Both the position numbers and the translations under genes were made by a program. DNA of 23,040 nt from CAZMXI01 sp964570205. GTDB lineage: Bacteria; Planctomycetota; Phycisphaerae; Tepidisphaerales; Tepidisphaeraceae. The stretch is taken from the NCBI GenBank assembly GCA_964570205.1, contig CAZMXI010000072.1, positions 1 to 23,040 of the forward strand. Direction: 5' to 3'. Of this stretch, positions 8,425 to 16,342 are shown one piece after another. Below the pieces are notes generated by a model. That model saw only the letters and a program-made list of their open reading frames with translations. It was not told the DNA's origin and did not search any database. Position 1 is the first letter of the stretch, and every line of letters begins with the position of its first letter.

Positions 8425-8929
8425 TTAGACTTCCAGCAGTTCACCGATCCTCTGGATCAGCCTCTCGATGTTGAACGGCTTCTTGACGAACTCGTCGGCG
8501 CCGGCCTTGAGCAGCTCGTTGATCTCCTCCTGGTTGACCACGCCGGAGACGATGACGATCTTCACCTGCTCGAAGGTGGGATTGGCGCGAATGGTCTGAC
8601 AGACGACATTGCCGTTGATGTCCGGCAGCATGTAATCGAGGATGATCAGGTCGGGATTGAATTCGTGCGTCTGCAGGCCCGCATCATAGCCGCTCGTGGC
8701 GGTGCGCACTTCGAACCGGCCGTCGCGATCGAGCACATCCACGAACAACTCCACGATCTCGGGGTCGTCGTCGACCACGAGAATCTTGCGCTTGCCATTG
8801 TCTGCGGCGAAACCGGCTTCCCGGAACGCGGAAACCCTTCAGACGACCGCTGTCGAAGCAGCGGATGATCGTCTGTTGCGAGACCTTGCAGATCTCCGCC
8901 GCCTCACCCGTCGTAAATACGGTCTTCAT
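8425..8929 (-). pseudogene. HTH (excisionase-like) plus receiver gene, split by a frame break
   Basis: Two reading frames look like halves of one protein. Frame A starts at the ATG 8927-8929 and encodes a MerR/excisionase-type helix-turn-helix (TTGEAAEICKVSQQTIIRCF, then DSGRLKGFRVPGSRFRR) for 42 residues, then turns into Arg-rich nonsense. Frame B encodes a full receiver domain ending at 8425 (ILVVDDDPEIVE, phosphoacceptor in DLIILDYMLPD, FVKKPF) but has no credible start: its frame opens only after a TGA at 8839-8841 and the first usable codon is a GTG inside beta-strand 1. Intact HTH-receiver fusions of this kind, as I recall them from planctomycetes, have an IPRD-helix linker where the frames meet. 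That linker is missing, so a deletion or an assembly error near 8804-8824 is likely. If intact it would be a single-domain regulator with a DNA- or membrane-targeting HTH, working with the downstream kinase. Confidence 0.75.
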
Positions 8930-9310
8930 GCCGACCTCTCATTCGGCGAGCAGATCGCCAGGATTGCCCATCTTCTCAACAAGCACGCCCGGCTCCTCTG
9001 GCTCGCCCCTGTCTCAACTGCAATTTGCGAAAGATAGCTTCTGGCCAGATCAGCTTAGCCTGATTATCTATCTTTCCCTATTTACCATCGGAGTGTCTTC
9101 TCCGCAACTTAAACGGGGGTAGGAGGTTTCGTAGGTGGTCCGATAATCTGGTCCTTCGGAACACCCCTGGCTTTCATCATCGGTGTAGGGGTGGTAATCT
9201 GCACCGTTGTTGCGGATGGGGCCTTCTGTGTGGGTCTCGTGGCTCGGCGCGGAGCGCCGGACCCCCGCGTGCGGGACCAGAGCCATGGATGGCGCCGACC
9301 TGGACGAGCC
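8930..9310. other. Divergent intergenic region between the HTH-receiver gene and mrdA
   Basis: 381 bp without a supported gene. It must hold promoters for both directions, but I cannot point to a convincing -35/-10 pair. It contains the inverted repeat at 9029-9076. Two GC-rich hairpins are near the mrdA start: CGGCGC-gga-GCGCCG at 9245-9259 and CCCGC-gt-GCGGG just after it. From the TAA at 9110-9112 the mrdA frame is open on the plus strand and would encode a hydrophobic stretch (GTPLAFIIGVGVVICTVV) followed by an Arg-rich stretch; the opposite strand is open too (9109-9312) and would encode a Pro/Thr/Lys-rich peptide. Neither resembles a family I know. Confidence 0.5.
9029..9076. repeat. 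9-bp inverted repeat with nested hairpin
   Basis: GAAAGATAG at 9029-9037 is perfectly complementary to CTATCTTTC at 9068-9076. Within the 30-nt interval, ATCAG and CTGAT can form a second small stem around cttagc, and a TGGCCA palindrome is also present. It is AT-rich compared with its surroundings and has no T-run beyond it, so it does not look like a terminator. It could be an operator or a 5' untranslated hairpin of the HTH-receiver transcript. Confidence 0.5.
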
Positions 9311-11572
9311 ATGTTTCAACGACGCCTCAAGATCCTCCTGACGATCCTGGTGCTGGTTACCGGACTTCTGCTCCTGCGCGCATTCCAGATCCAGGTGGTG
9401 CAGGCCGACCACTGGCGGCAGCGGGCCGCCGACAGCATGAAGCGCCCGCAGCTATTGGAGACCGTCCGCGGGCGGATTCTTGACCTCAAGGGCACCCCCC
9501 TGGCCAGCGACGAACCGTGCATCGACGCCGCCGTCCTCTATTCGGCCATCCAGCGGGATCCGGCCTGGATCAGGTCTTGTGCGCTCGGCCGCCTGAAGGC
9601 GCGTCCTGGTTACGCAGACGCGGACCGCTCGTCACGCCGGCGAATGCTGGACGAGGAGATTCTCGCCGTCGGGCGCGACCTCGACGGCATGTGGCGGACC
9701 CTCGCCGATGTGTCCGGCAAGAGCATGGATGACATTGAGCAGGTGAAGACCGAAATCCGCCAGCACGTGCTCATCCGCCGCCGGTTCGTCTGGTACAAGA
9801 ACTTCGAGTTGGCCCAGAAGCAGTATGAGCGCCGCCCTGACGAGCCGTGGTACAAGGAATGGCTGCTCAGCGGCGAGGATGAGCCGGAGTTGAAGAGCTT
9901 CGAAATCGACGTCACCGAGCAGTTTGAAGCGCACGTGATCCTGCCGGCCATCAGCGTCGAGGTTCATAACCTGCTCAAGAAGCGTCTGGAGCAGTTGCCG
10001 GGCCTGGTTCTGCGCCCCAGCAAGCACCGGTACTATCACTTCGGCGACGTGGCCTGCCATGTGCTTGGGCATTTGTCCACGGTGACGCGCGACGATCTCA
10101 AGGTCGATCCCAACAGCGGCAACGAGCTGCGCAGGTACCATTACAACGATGTGGTCGGGCGCGGCGGCGTCGAGTCGCTGTGCGAGCAGGCCCTGCGCGG
10201 AACGCGGGGACGCATCGTGACCATGGCTGGGCGTGATGCCGTTGTCGAACGCATCGAGCCGGTCGATGGCCAGGATGTATACCTGACCCTCGACATCCAC
10301 CTCCAGCAGGATATTCAGAAGGCGTTTGAGCGGGCCGAGTGGCGGGATGAGAATGGCCGGCTGCTGGAAGGCCCCCACGAGATGCATGGTGCGGCCGTGG
10401 TCATCGACGTGCCGACCGGCCATGTTCGCGCCCTGGTCTCATACCCCACTTATGATGTGAACAAATACGATGAGCAGTTCCGGGAGTTGCGTGCTGACAC
10501 GCTCAACAAACCGCTGCTGAACCGCGCCCTGCAGCAGGGGCTCGAACCCGGTTCCACGATCAAGCCGGTCGTTGGCCTTGGGGCGATCACCGCCGGCCTG
10601 GTCCCTCACGACCACGAAATCTACTGCACCGGCCATTTTTACTATAAAGGGAACAAGATGTCCGTCGGCCGGTGCTGGGTGGCGAGCATGTGGGAGCATG
10701 TGCTGGGTCCGGAGGGCGTCAAGGGACACCAGGTGCCCGTACCCCATCCCACCGGTCGCCTCAGCTTCGCAGACGCTCTGGAGCGAAGCTGCAACATCTT
10801 CTTCGAAACGCTTGGCGAACAGATGGGCACCCAGGGCCTGGGATACTGGTATTTCAAATTCGGGATCGGACAGGTTACGGGCATCGGCCTGCCGGAATAT
10901 CGCGGCCGCACGCCCCTGGATATGCACCCGGCCGAGGCGCAGCAGCCCGCGGCCCGATGGTTCAGCGCCATAGGCCAGGTGGGGGTGCAGGCCACGCCCA
11001 TCCAGATGGCCAATGTGGCCGCCACCATAGCCCGCGAGGGCATCTGGGTTCGCCCCCGCCTACTGATGGACGAGGCGCAGCGACCGGATCGGGATCATGG
11101 CGGCTCGCCGGACCGTGTGGATCTGCAACTTTCGCCACAGGCCGTGGCGGCCGCCAGGCGCGGCATGAAAGATGTCATTGCCACCGTCGCCGGCACCGGG
11201 CATAAGAAGCTCAAGCAGTGGAGCGGGATTCTGGCCGGCAAGACCGGCACCGCGCAGGTGACGCGGCGGTTTTCGCATCTCGTCATGGGGCCCGATGGCC
11301 GCTATCTCAGGAACGACAATGGCACGTACGTTCGTGTCTATCCCCAGATCAGCACCCGCGCCCATCCCAATCCCCAGGCCCGGTGGTATCGCGGCTCGGG
11401 CACGCACGAAGACCAGCTCGACCATGCCTGGTTCATCGGCTTCGCGCCTGCCGATCGTCCGCAGATCGCCCTGTGCGTCATGCTCGAGTACGGTGGCAGC
11501 GGCGGCTCCGACGCCGCGTTCATCGTCAATGCCGTGCTTGAAGCGTGCGTCAAACACGGATACCTTCGCTGA
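9311..11572 (+). CDS. mrdA: Penicillin-binding protein 2 (peptidoglycan transpeptidase)
   Basis: PBP2 is the class B transpeptidase of the elongasome, anchored in the inner membrane and paired with RodA. From the ATG at 9311 the product has 753 residues: one N-terminal transmembrane helix (about 7-23), a long periplasmic dimerisation region, and a C-terminal transpeptidase domain. All three active-site motifs are present: SxxK as STIK with S415 and K418, SxN as SCN at 493-495, and KTG at 644-646 in AGKTGTAQV. It is longer than E. coli PBP2 (633); most of the excess is a charged segment at roughly residues 70-190. The frame is open upstream to 9113, but only the ATG at 9311 places the membrane anchor correctly. 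The DUF3592-like gene and rodA follow, so the three are probably one transcript. Confidence 0.95.
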   Translation: MFQRRLKILLTILVLVTGLLLLRAFQIQVVQADHWRQRAADSMKRPQLLETVRGRILDLKGTPLASDEPCIDAAVLYSAIQRDPAWIRSCALGRLKARPGYADADRSSRRRMLDEEILAVGRDLDGMWRTLADVSGKSMDDIEQVKTEIRQHVLIRRRFVWYKNFELAQKQYERRPDEPWYKEWLLSGEDEPELKSFEIDVTEQFEAHVILPAISVEVHNLLKKRLEQLPGLVLRPSKHRYYHFGDVACHVLGHLSTVTRDDLKVDPNSGNELRRYHYNDVVGRGGVESLCEQALRGTRGRIVTMAGRDAVVERIEPVDGQDVYLTLDIHLQQDIQKAFERAEWRDENGRLLEGPHEMHGAAVVIDVPTGHVRALVSYPTYDVNKYDEQFRELRADTLNKPLLNRALQQGLEPGSTIKPVVGLGAITAGLVPHDHEIYCTGHFYYKGNKMSVGRCWVASMWEHVLGPEGVKGHQVPVPHPTGRLSFADALERSCNIFFETLGEQMGTQGLGYWYFKFGIGQVTGIGLPEYRGRTPLDMHPAEAQQPAARWFSAIGQVGVQATPIQMANVAATIAREGIWVRPRLLMDEAQRPDRDHGGSPDRVDLQLSPQAVAAARRGMKDVIATVAGTGHKKLKQWSGILAGKTGTAQVTRRFSHLVMGPDGRYLRNDNGTYVRVYPQISTRAHPNPQARWYRGSGTHEDQLDHAWFIGFAPADRPQIALCVMLEYGGSGGSDAAFIVNAVLEACVKHGYLR

Positions 11573-11670
11573 TCGGTTGTCGTCGATGGTCCGCAGTGGC
11601 TGGCCGCCGGGTCGATGCAGTCCGCCGCATGGCTTTGAGTGTGGTCGCCGGCAATGCCTGTGAGGTCTAT

Positions 11671-12450
11671 GTGACAGAAGCCGCCCAATTGCTCGCTCAG
11701 GTGCCCTCCGACCCGCCTCGGCCGATCGGCCGGCACGTGCGCCGGAGAAGCTGGGGTGATCGCCGAGTCCGCATCTGGTGGATTCTTGCTGCCGCCCTGA
11801 CGCTGATCGCCGCCTTCTGGGCCGCCACCCAGATCCTCTCGTCGATGCGCGACCGCTGGCTTATGCGCTACGGAATTGAGGCTCAGGGAACGATCATCGA
11901 GGCCGGCGGGAATCCGACCAAGAACAAGAAATGGGAGCCGGCTCTGCGGCTCAGCTACAAGATGACGGTCAGCGATTCGAAGAATCCCGGTGCGCCTCGT
12001 TGGAAGCCCTACGAAGTGGAGGGGCGGCTCCGCTACCAGGACCGCTCGTTGGGCCCCGACGATGTCGTTACGCTCTATATCGACCCCCGCAACGGGCTGA
12101 ACTGGACCGATCGGAACAGCATGTCGTTCCTCGACGACGTGGTGGTTGCCCTGATCCTGCTGCCGATCGCCGGCATTCTGCTGATTGCGGCCATCGTGGC
12201 CAGGTTTCAGGCGTTGCGCGCCTGGCGCGACGGCAAGGCGATGGCCGCCGTTGTCGTTGAGAGCCGCCGCAGCCCCATCGCTCCCATGTCGCGCGCCGTG
12301 CGCTACACGCTGCGCGACTCGCGCGATAGCCGCGTCCGTAACATGCTGATCCCCGACCAACTGGGTGTTCTCAAGCCCGGCGACGTTTTCTGGGTTGTTG
12401 TGCCGCCAAGCCGCCCCGATCGCGCGGTTCTGGCGGCGCTCTATTACTGA
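11671..12450 (+). CDS. DUF3592-like membrane protein between mrdA and rodA
   Basis: No specific function is known. The 259-residue product from the GTG at 11671 has two transmembrane segments (about 35-56 and 156-177) separated by an extracytoplasmic part. Residues 67-140 follow the DUF3592 pattern: a beta-strand GTIIEAGG, a RLSYKMTV strand, then DDVVTLYIDPRNG, which matches the usual V-x-V-x-Y-D-P ending. After the second helix a related pattern recurs (AMAAVVVESRR to DRAVLAALYY), suggesting a duplicated half domain in the cytoplasm. The start is uncertain: GAGG lies 5 nt before the GTG at 11671, while an in-frame ATG at 11629 has no ribosome binding site. It is 20 bp ahead of rodA, so a role near the elongasome is possible but only inferred from position. 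Confidence 0.82.
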   Translation: MTEAAQLLAQVPSDPPRPIGRHVRRRSWGDRRVRIWWILAAALTLIAAFWAATQILSSMRDRWLMRYGIEAQGTIIEAGGNPTKNKKWEPALRLSYKMTVSDSKNPGAPRWKPYEVEGRLRYQDRSLGPDDVVTLYIDPRNGLNWTDRNSMSFLDDVVVALILLPIAGILLIAAIVARFQALRAWRDGKAMAAVVVESRRSPIAPMSRAVRYTLRDSRDSRVRNMLIPDQLGVLKPGDVFWVVVPPSRPDRAVLAALYY

Positions 12451-12470
12451 ACGGCGCGGGTGATTGGCCG

Positions 12471-13679
12471 ATGGACAAGCTCTGGCGACAACTCGCCATC
12501 GCCACGAACTGGCCGGTCCTGCTGGCAGTGGCGGTGCTGTCCGGCACCGGCATTCTGAGCATCTGGGCCCACTCCGCCGCCGACACCCGCGTCGCCGGCG
12601 ACGCCGTGAAGCAGCTCGTCTTCTTCGGCGTGGGCATCATCCTGATGTTCCTCACGCAGACCATCAACTACGTCCGCGTCGGCCGCTACGCCTGGCCGTT
12701 CTACATCGCCAGCCTCCTGCTGCTGATCTACACCGTCATGCCGGGCGTGCGCAGCTCGGGATTTCTCAGCGTGCCTCGAATTAACGGCTCCCGCGCCTGG
12801 ATCGATTTCGGCCTGCTCAACCTACAGCCGGCGGAGCTGACCAAGGTCGGCTTCTGCATGGTCCTGGCGCATTACCTGCGATACCGGTCCAACTACCGCA
12901 CGCTGGTCGGCCTGCTGCGGCCGTTTGCGCTGGCGGTGGTTCCGCTGGTCCTGATCCTCAAGCAGCCGGACCTGGGCACCGCGCTGGTCTTCATCCCCGC
13001 CCTGTTCTGCATGCTATTCGTCGCCGGCGCGAAGATCTGGCATCTGCTGGCCATCGTGGGCATCGGCCTTGCGCTCGCGCCCATTGCCTGGTTCGCCGGT
13101 CCCAGGAGCGAAACCGGCCTGCCGTATGAACTGCCCGTGCTGCGGCACCTGCCCACGCTGGTCAAGAGCTACCAGCGGGACCGCGTCTACGCCATGTTCT
13201 CCACCGACCCCAAGGTCATGCGCGAGGCGGGCTTCCAGCAGGAACAGACCATGATCGCCATCGGCAGCGGGGGCGTCAGCGGGCGCGGCGCGGGCAATGT
13301 TCCCATCGGCCGGACTGTCCCCGAGGCCCACAACGACATGATCTTCGCCCTCATCGCCGAGCAGTTCGGCCTCATTGGCTCCATTGTGCTGCTGGCCTCT
13401 TACCTGATCCTCTTCGCCGCCGGCATCGAGATCGCCGCTTCCACCCGCGAGCCTTTCGGCCGCCTCGTCGCCGTCGGCATCGTCGCGCTGCTGGCCGGGC
13501 AGGCCTTCCTCAACCTCCTGGTGGCCGTGCGCCTCATGCCCGTGACCGGCGTGACGCTCCCCTTCGTCAGCTACGGCGGATCCAGCCTCCTGGCCAGCTT
13601 CATCTCCGCAGGCCTGCTCCTGAACATCGGCCAGAACCGCCCGATCGTGATGGCCAATGATTCCTTCGAGTTTGATTGA
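12471..13679 (+). CDS. rodA: RodA, elongasome peptidoglycan glycosyltransferase (SEDS family)
   Basis: RodA polymerises lipid II into glycan strands in the inner membrane together with PBP2. The 402-residue product has about ten hydrophobic segments and the SEDS hallmarks: NGSRAWIDFGLLNLQPAE (105-122), KQPDLGTALVF (164-174), QTMIAIGSGGVSGRG (259-273) and PEAHNDMIFALIAEQFG (284-300), which carries the essential loop Asp of the family (D289 here). The end, LMPVTGVTLPFVSYGGSS, is also conserved. It is assigned to RodA rather than FtsW because mrdA lies just upstream. The ATG at 12471 is 20 bp after the DUF3592-like stop. Confidence 0.95.
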   Translation: MDKLWRQLAIATNWPVLLAVAVLSGTGILSIWAHSAADTRVAGDAVKQLVFFGVGIILMFLTQTINYVRVGRYAWPFYIASLLLLIYTVMPGVRSSGFLSVPRINGSRAWIDFGLLNLQPAELTKVGFCMVLAHYLRYRSNYRTLVGLLRPFALAVVPLVLILKQPDLGTALVFIPALFCMLFVAGAKIWHLLAIVGIGLALAPIAWFAGPRSETGLPYELPVLRHLPTLVKSYQRDRVYAMFSTDPKVMREAGFQQEQTMIAIGSGGVSGRGAGNVPIGRTVPEAHNDMIFALIAEQFGLIGSIVLLASYLILFAAGIEIAASTREPFGRLVAVGIVALLAGQAFLNLLVAVRLMPVTGVTLPFVSYGGSSLLASFISAGLLLNIGQNRPIVMANDSFEFD

Positions 13680-13768
13680 GCCAGGGCACAATGGATGGGT
13701 GCATCGTCTCAGGCGCTTTGGGCACGCCGCCATTGAGGTTCTTGCAAGACCGGCGTGCATCGGCGGCT

Positions 13769-13784
13769 GTGGTAGCGATACCAC
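13769..13784 (+). terminator. Possible terminator hairpin after rodA
   Basis: A perfect 6-bp stem GTGGTA / TACCAC closes a GCGA (GNRA-type) tetraloop 90 bp after the rodA stop and just before the convergent cupin gene. No T-run follows, so an intrinsic terminator is doubtful; it could be a barrier that protects the 3' end or a chance hairpin. Confidence 0.3.
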
Positions 13785-13799
13785 CCGGCCCTTCCCGTA

Positions 13800-14288
13800 T
13801 TACCCTCGCCCCGTACCGTCTCCCACATAGTGAATCCCATGCTCCGCGCTGATCCTGATGATCCTCTGCATGTCCGGCCCGCCATCGCACGCGAATTCGG
13901 CCGCGCATCGCGCGAAGAACCGCTCGAACCCCGCCGGGGTGGTCATGATCCACATCCGGCTCGGCGTGTCGCCGGCGTTGCGGAAGGCGTGGATGTTGCC
14001 GCGCGGCACGTAGACGATGCTCCCCTCGCCGGGCTCGGTCCATTCGCCATCCACCATGAACTGCACCCGCCCCTTCTGCACCAGGAACAGCTCATCCTCG
14101 TTCAAGTGATAGTGCGGCGGGGGCCCGCCTCCGGGCGGCGTGATGTTCACCCATAAACTGAGCGAGCCCCGCGTGTCATTGCTCCCCAGTGCCACCGCGA
14201 TCGTATCGCCAAACGCACACAACTCGATGCCGCCATCCGGCCGAATAATCACGGGCTTCCCTGTCGGTGCTGGAACCGTGTTCTCCAT
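13800..14288 (-). CDS. Single-domain cupin protein
   Basis: A 162-residue protein with one complete cupin barrel; the substrate is unknown. Motif 1 is PPHYHLNEDELFLVQKG, giving the two His and one Glu metal ligands, and motif 2 is GSIVYVPRGNIHAFRN, giving the third His. Such proteins bind a divalent metal and may act as dioxygenases, isomerases or small-molecule binders. The start is the ATG at 14286-14288, preceded by AAAGGAG (14292-14298), a strong ribosome binding site; the longer open frame upstream has no family resemblance. It follows the C45 hydrolase gene by 168 bp and may share its transcript or have its own promoter. Confidence 0.88.
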   Translation of the reverse strand: MENTVPAPTGKPVIIRPDGGIELCAFGDTIAVALGSNDTRGSLSLWVNITPPGGGPPPHYHLNEDELFLVQKGRVQFMVDGEWTEPGEGSIVYVPRGNIHAFRNAGDTPSRMWIMTTPAGFERFFARCAAEFACDGGPDMQRIIRISAEHGIHYVGDGTGRG

Positions 14289-14374
14289 GCTCTCCTTTCG
14301 CCAGTGAACCCGGAATGGTAGGCGCTGACGACGTTCGGAGTTCAAGGCTCCGCTCGTGTATTCTCCGCGACGCA

Positions 14375-14401
14375 AAGCGATGTGTTCAGATGTGATCGCT
14401 T
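14375..14401 (-). repeat. 7-bp inverted repeat between the C45 hydrolase and cupin genes
   Basis: AAGCGAT (14375-14381) and ATCGCTT (14395-14401) are perfect complements around a 13-nt loop. In the minus-strand direction the stem is followed by only two further T residues, so a weak terminator or attenuator after the C45 gene is possible but not shown. Confidence 0.3.
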
Positions 14402-14456
14402 CTCGATGGCAGGCCACGAGTTGCAGCGCGATATCCACGCAACGCCCGACGCCCCC

Positions 14457-16331
14457 TCACCTCTCCAGCATCTGGCCCAGATTGTATTTCGTGTATCTCG
14501 TCTGGCTGGCTACGTTGGCCGAGTCGGCGTTGGCCACCCAGAAATCCAGCGACTGCGGCGCGAAAAGCACCGACTGGATGTTCGATGTCATGCACACCGG
14601 CGGATCCATCAACGCACGGGCGCTGTCGGCATCCAGCCTGCCATGGCCGGCCTTCACACGCCTGACCAGTTCCTTATATCGATCACCGGCCGACAGCAGC
14701 ACCGCATCCTCCACCACGTCAGGAAGCAGCGGATGCGCCTCCCCCGGATGCACCATCTCAAACTCCGTTGGCGTGCCGCGGATGGCCACCGCCTTGCCCG
14801 TCTTCCCATCGCTGATGACGTAGTGGTATTCACACGTGCGAGGGCCTTTGCGGATAATCTCCACCGCCTGCTCCAACGTGTCGGCCTGCTCCATGACCTC
14901 GCGCACAAGCTGCGCCATCGGCTTGCCATCCCAGTTGCCCTCGCCTCTTCCGCCCATTTCGCCGATTGCGATGTGCTTCTCGTTCATCGCCGTCACTGAG
15001 CCGATGAACCCCGCGTAGCCCACGTTCACCCATGCGTTGCCCTCATCCGGCCGGACCACCATCACCACCGCGTTCTGCTCCAGCCCGACCCCGCGCAGGT
15101 AATCCAGCACCCGGCCGTGGTACAGCTTGCCATCCACGGTGGCCGATTTCATCACCGCAAACCCGCTGCAGTGAAACAGCTCGGGAAACAGATTCGCCAG
15201 GCGCATTTCCTGCCGGTTCAGCCCTGCCGCATCAGCCAGCGCATCCATCTCCTCCCAGTGCCGCTTGGATACGAATGGCGCCAGCCTCGCCTGCGCCCGC
15301 TCAATCTCGCCGAAGAACCAGCTCCCTTTCACCAGCGAGCTGCCGACGCCCACACCATAAAGTATGCGCCCGCTGACCTCGCGCACCTCCTTCTGAAGCA
15401 GTTTCCCGTGCTGCTTGCCCATCTCGGCCGGCGTACCTTTTAGAAACAGCACGCGCGTGCCATCCCACAACTCCAGCCGGCCTTCTCCGCTGCGGGCGAC
15501 AAGCCTCTTCTCGCCGCGCGCCGGCGGCAACGGTGCGGCCTTGCTCTGCATATTGGCCGCTGCCACTTCCACGAAACGCAGCAGATGCGACAATGCGACC
15601 GTCTCGACATGGTCCCCGGCCGTCAGCCCGGGCTTCCAATTCGCTTCCCGCGCATCGATCATCCCGACGTCAACGGCCAGCTCGACATCCATCGCCTTGC
15701 CATCGCGATAGCCCATCCGCACCGGCAAGCCGTCCTTGTCGCGAATGGTCAGCTCGATCACCCCCGCCGGCAGGCCCATGAGCCTTGCCGTCAATCCCGG
15801 AACCAGCCGCATTACGCGGCACGTTTCCCCCTCGATCCGCCGCGGCTCCAACTCGGCCACGGTGAACATGAGCAGCGCCGCCCCAACCTGCTGGGGCGTG
15901 ATGGCCAGGTTCATCCGGGGCAGCACCGTTCGATCGATGCTGTGGGGGTCGGCCGAGAACCGTGCTATGCCGCTTGTGCCCAGCATGGCGAACTTTTTCG
16001 CCGCAATATGCGCCCAAACCCGCTGCCCGTCGCGCGAGATCGTGTGTTTGTCGCCATTCACGGAGGCATCGATGCGCAGCCGGTCCTCGCTGCCGGCAAA
16101 GGTGATTTGCACCACGGCGCCTCGCGCCTCGCTCGGAAGCCCCTGCGACTTGTTCAAGGTCAGTTTCGCCGAAAACGCCCGCCCGTCGGCCGGCCGAAGC
16201 ATCTCCAGAATCCGCCCGATCGACTCAGCCACCCGCTCAACCGGCTGCGTCGCCGGCGATGGCGCCGCCCCGGCGCAGAGCATGCACAGCACACCCAGAA
16301 CGAGAGGTACGCCCGGCAATCGTCTCCGCAT
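14457..16331 (-). CDS. C45-type (acyltransferase/AAT-like) hydrolase with extra N-terminal domain
   Basis: A secreted two-part protein of 624 residues. Residues 1-24 are a signal peptide (positive MRRR, hydrophobic core, AGA cleavage site). Residues 30-260 look like a lipoprotein-carrier-type beta sheet domain (repeated strands such as RLRIDASVNG, GQRVWAHI, GVIELTIRDK), possibly LolA/DUF2092-like. Residues 285-624 match the C45 acyl-CoA:6-APA acyltransferase-like family, N-terminal-nucleophile hydrolases that cleave themselves before a Cys: GTPAEMGKQHG, then C388 in FHCSGFAV followed by DGKLYHGRVLDY. The substrate is unknown; in this family autocleavage would occur just before C388. The start is the ATG at 16331, not the adjacent GTG, because AGGAGG sits 5 nt upstream and overlaps the stop of the preceding gene. 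Confidence 0.85.
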   Translation of the reverse strand: MRRRLPGVPLVLGVLCMLCAGAAPSPATQPVERVAESIGRILEMLRPADGRAFSAKLTLNKSQGLPSEARGAVVQITFAGSEDRLRIDASVNGDKHTISRDGQRVWAHIAAKKFAMLGTSGIARFSADPHSIDRTVLPRMNLAITPQQVGAALLMFTVAELEPRRIEGETCRVMRLVPGLTARLMGLPAGVIELTIRDKDGLPVRMGYRDGKAMDVELAVDVGMIDAREANWKPGLTAGDHVETVALSHLLRFVEVAAANMQSKAAPLPPARGEKRLVARSGEGRLELWDGTRVLFLKGTPAEMGKQHGKLLQKEVREVSGRILYGVGVGSSLVKGSWFFGEIERAQARLAPFVSKRHWEEMDALADAAGLNRQEMRLANLFPELFHCSGFAVMKSATVDGKLYHGRVLDYLRGVGLEQNAVVMVVRPDEGNAWVNVGYAGFIGSVTAMNEKHIAIGEMGGRGEGNWDGKPMAQLVREVMEQADTLEQAVEIIRKGPRTCEYHYVISDGKTGKAVAIRGTPTEFEMVHPGEAHPLLPDVVEDAVLLSAGDRYKELVRRVKAGHGRLDADSARALMDPPVCMTSNIQSVLFAPQSLDFWVANADSANVASQTRYTKYNLGQMLER

Positions 16332-16336
16332 CACAG

Positions 16337-16342
16337 CCTCCT
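16337..16342 (-). promoter_or_regulatory. Shine-Dalgarno overlapping the upstream stop codon
   Basis: On the minus strand the guanine-deaminase-like gene ends in TAG, and the last two bases of this stop begin the sequence AGGAGG, 5 nt before the ATG of the C45 hydrolase. Ribosomes terminating on the first gene are placed to start on the second, so the two are probably translationally coupled. The site also decides the start in favour of ATG 16331. Confidence 0.75.

Noticed and set aside
11575..11610. A further copy of the heptamer repeat just after mrdA (GTTGTC and GGTCCGCAGTGG fragments)
   Set aside because: Only two fragments match, without tandem units or an inverted partner; probably chance.
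13769..13784. A confident intrinsic terminator after rodA
   Set aside because: The hairpin is perfect but short and lacks a T-run, so it is kept only as a low-confidence feature.
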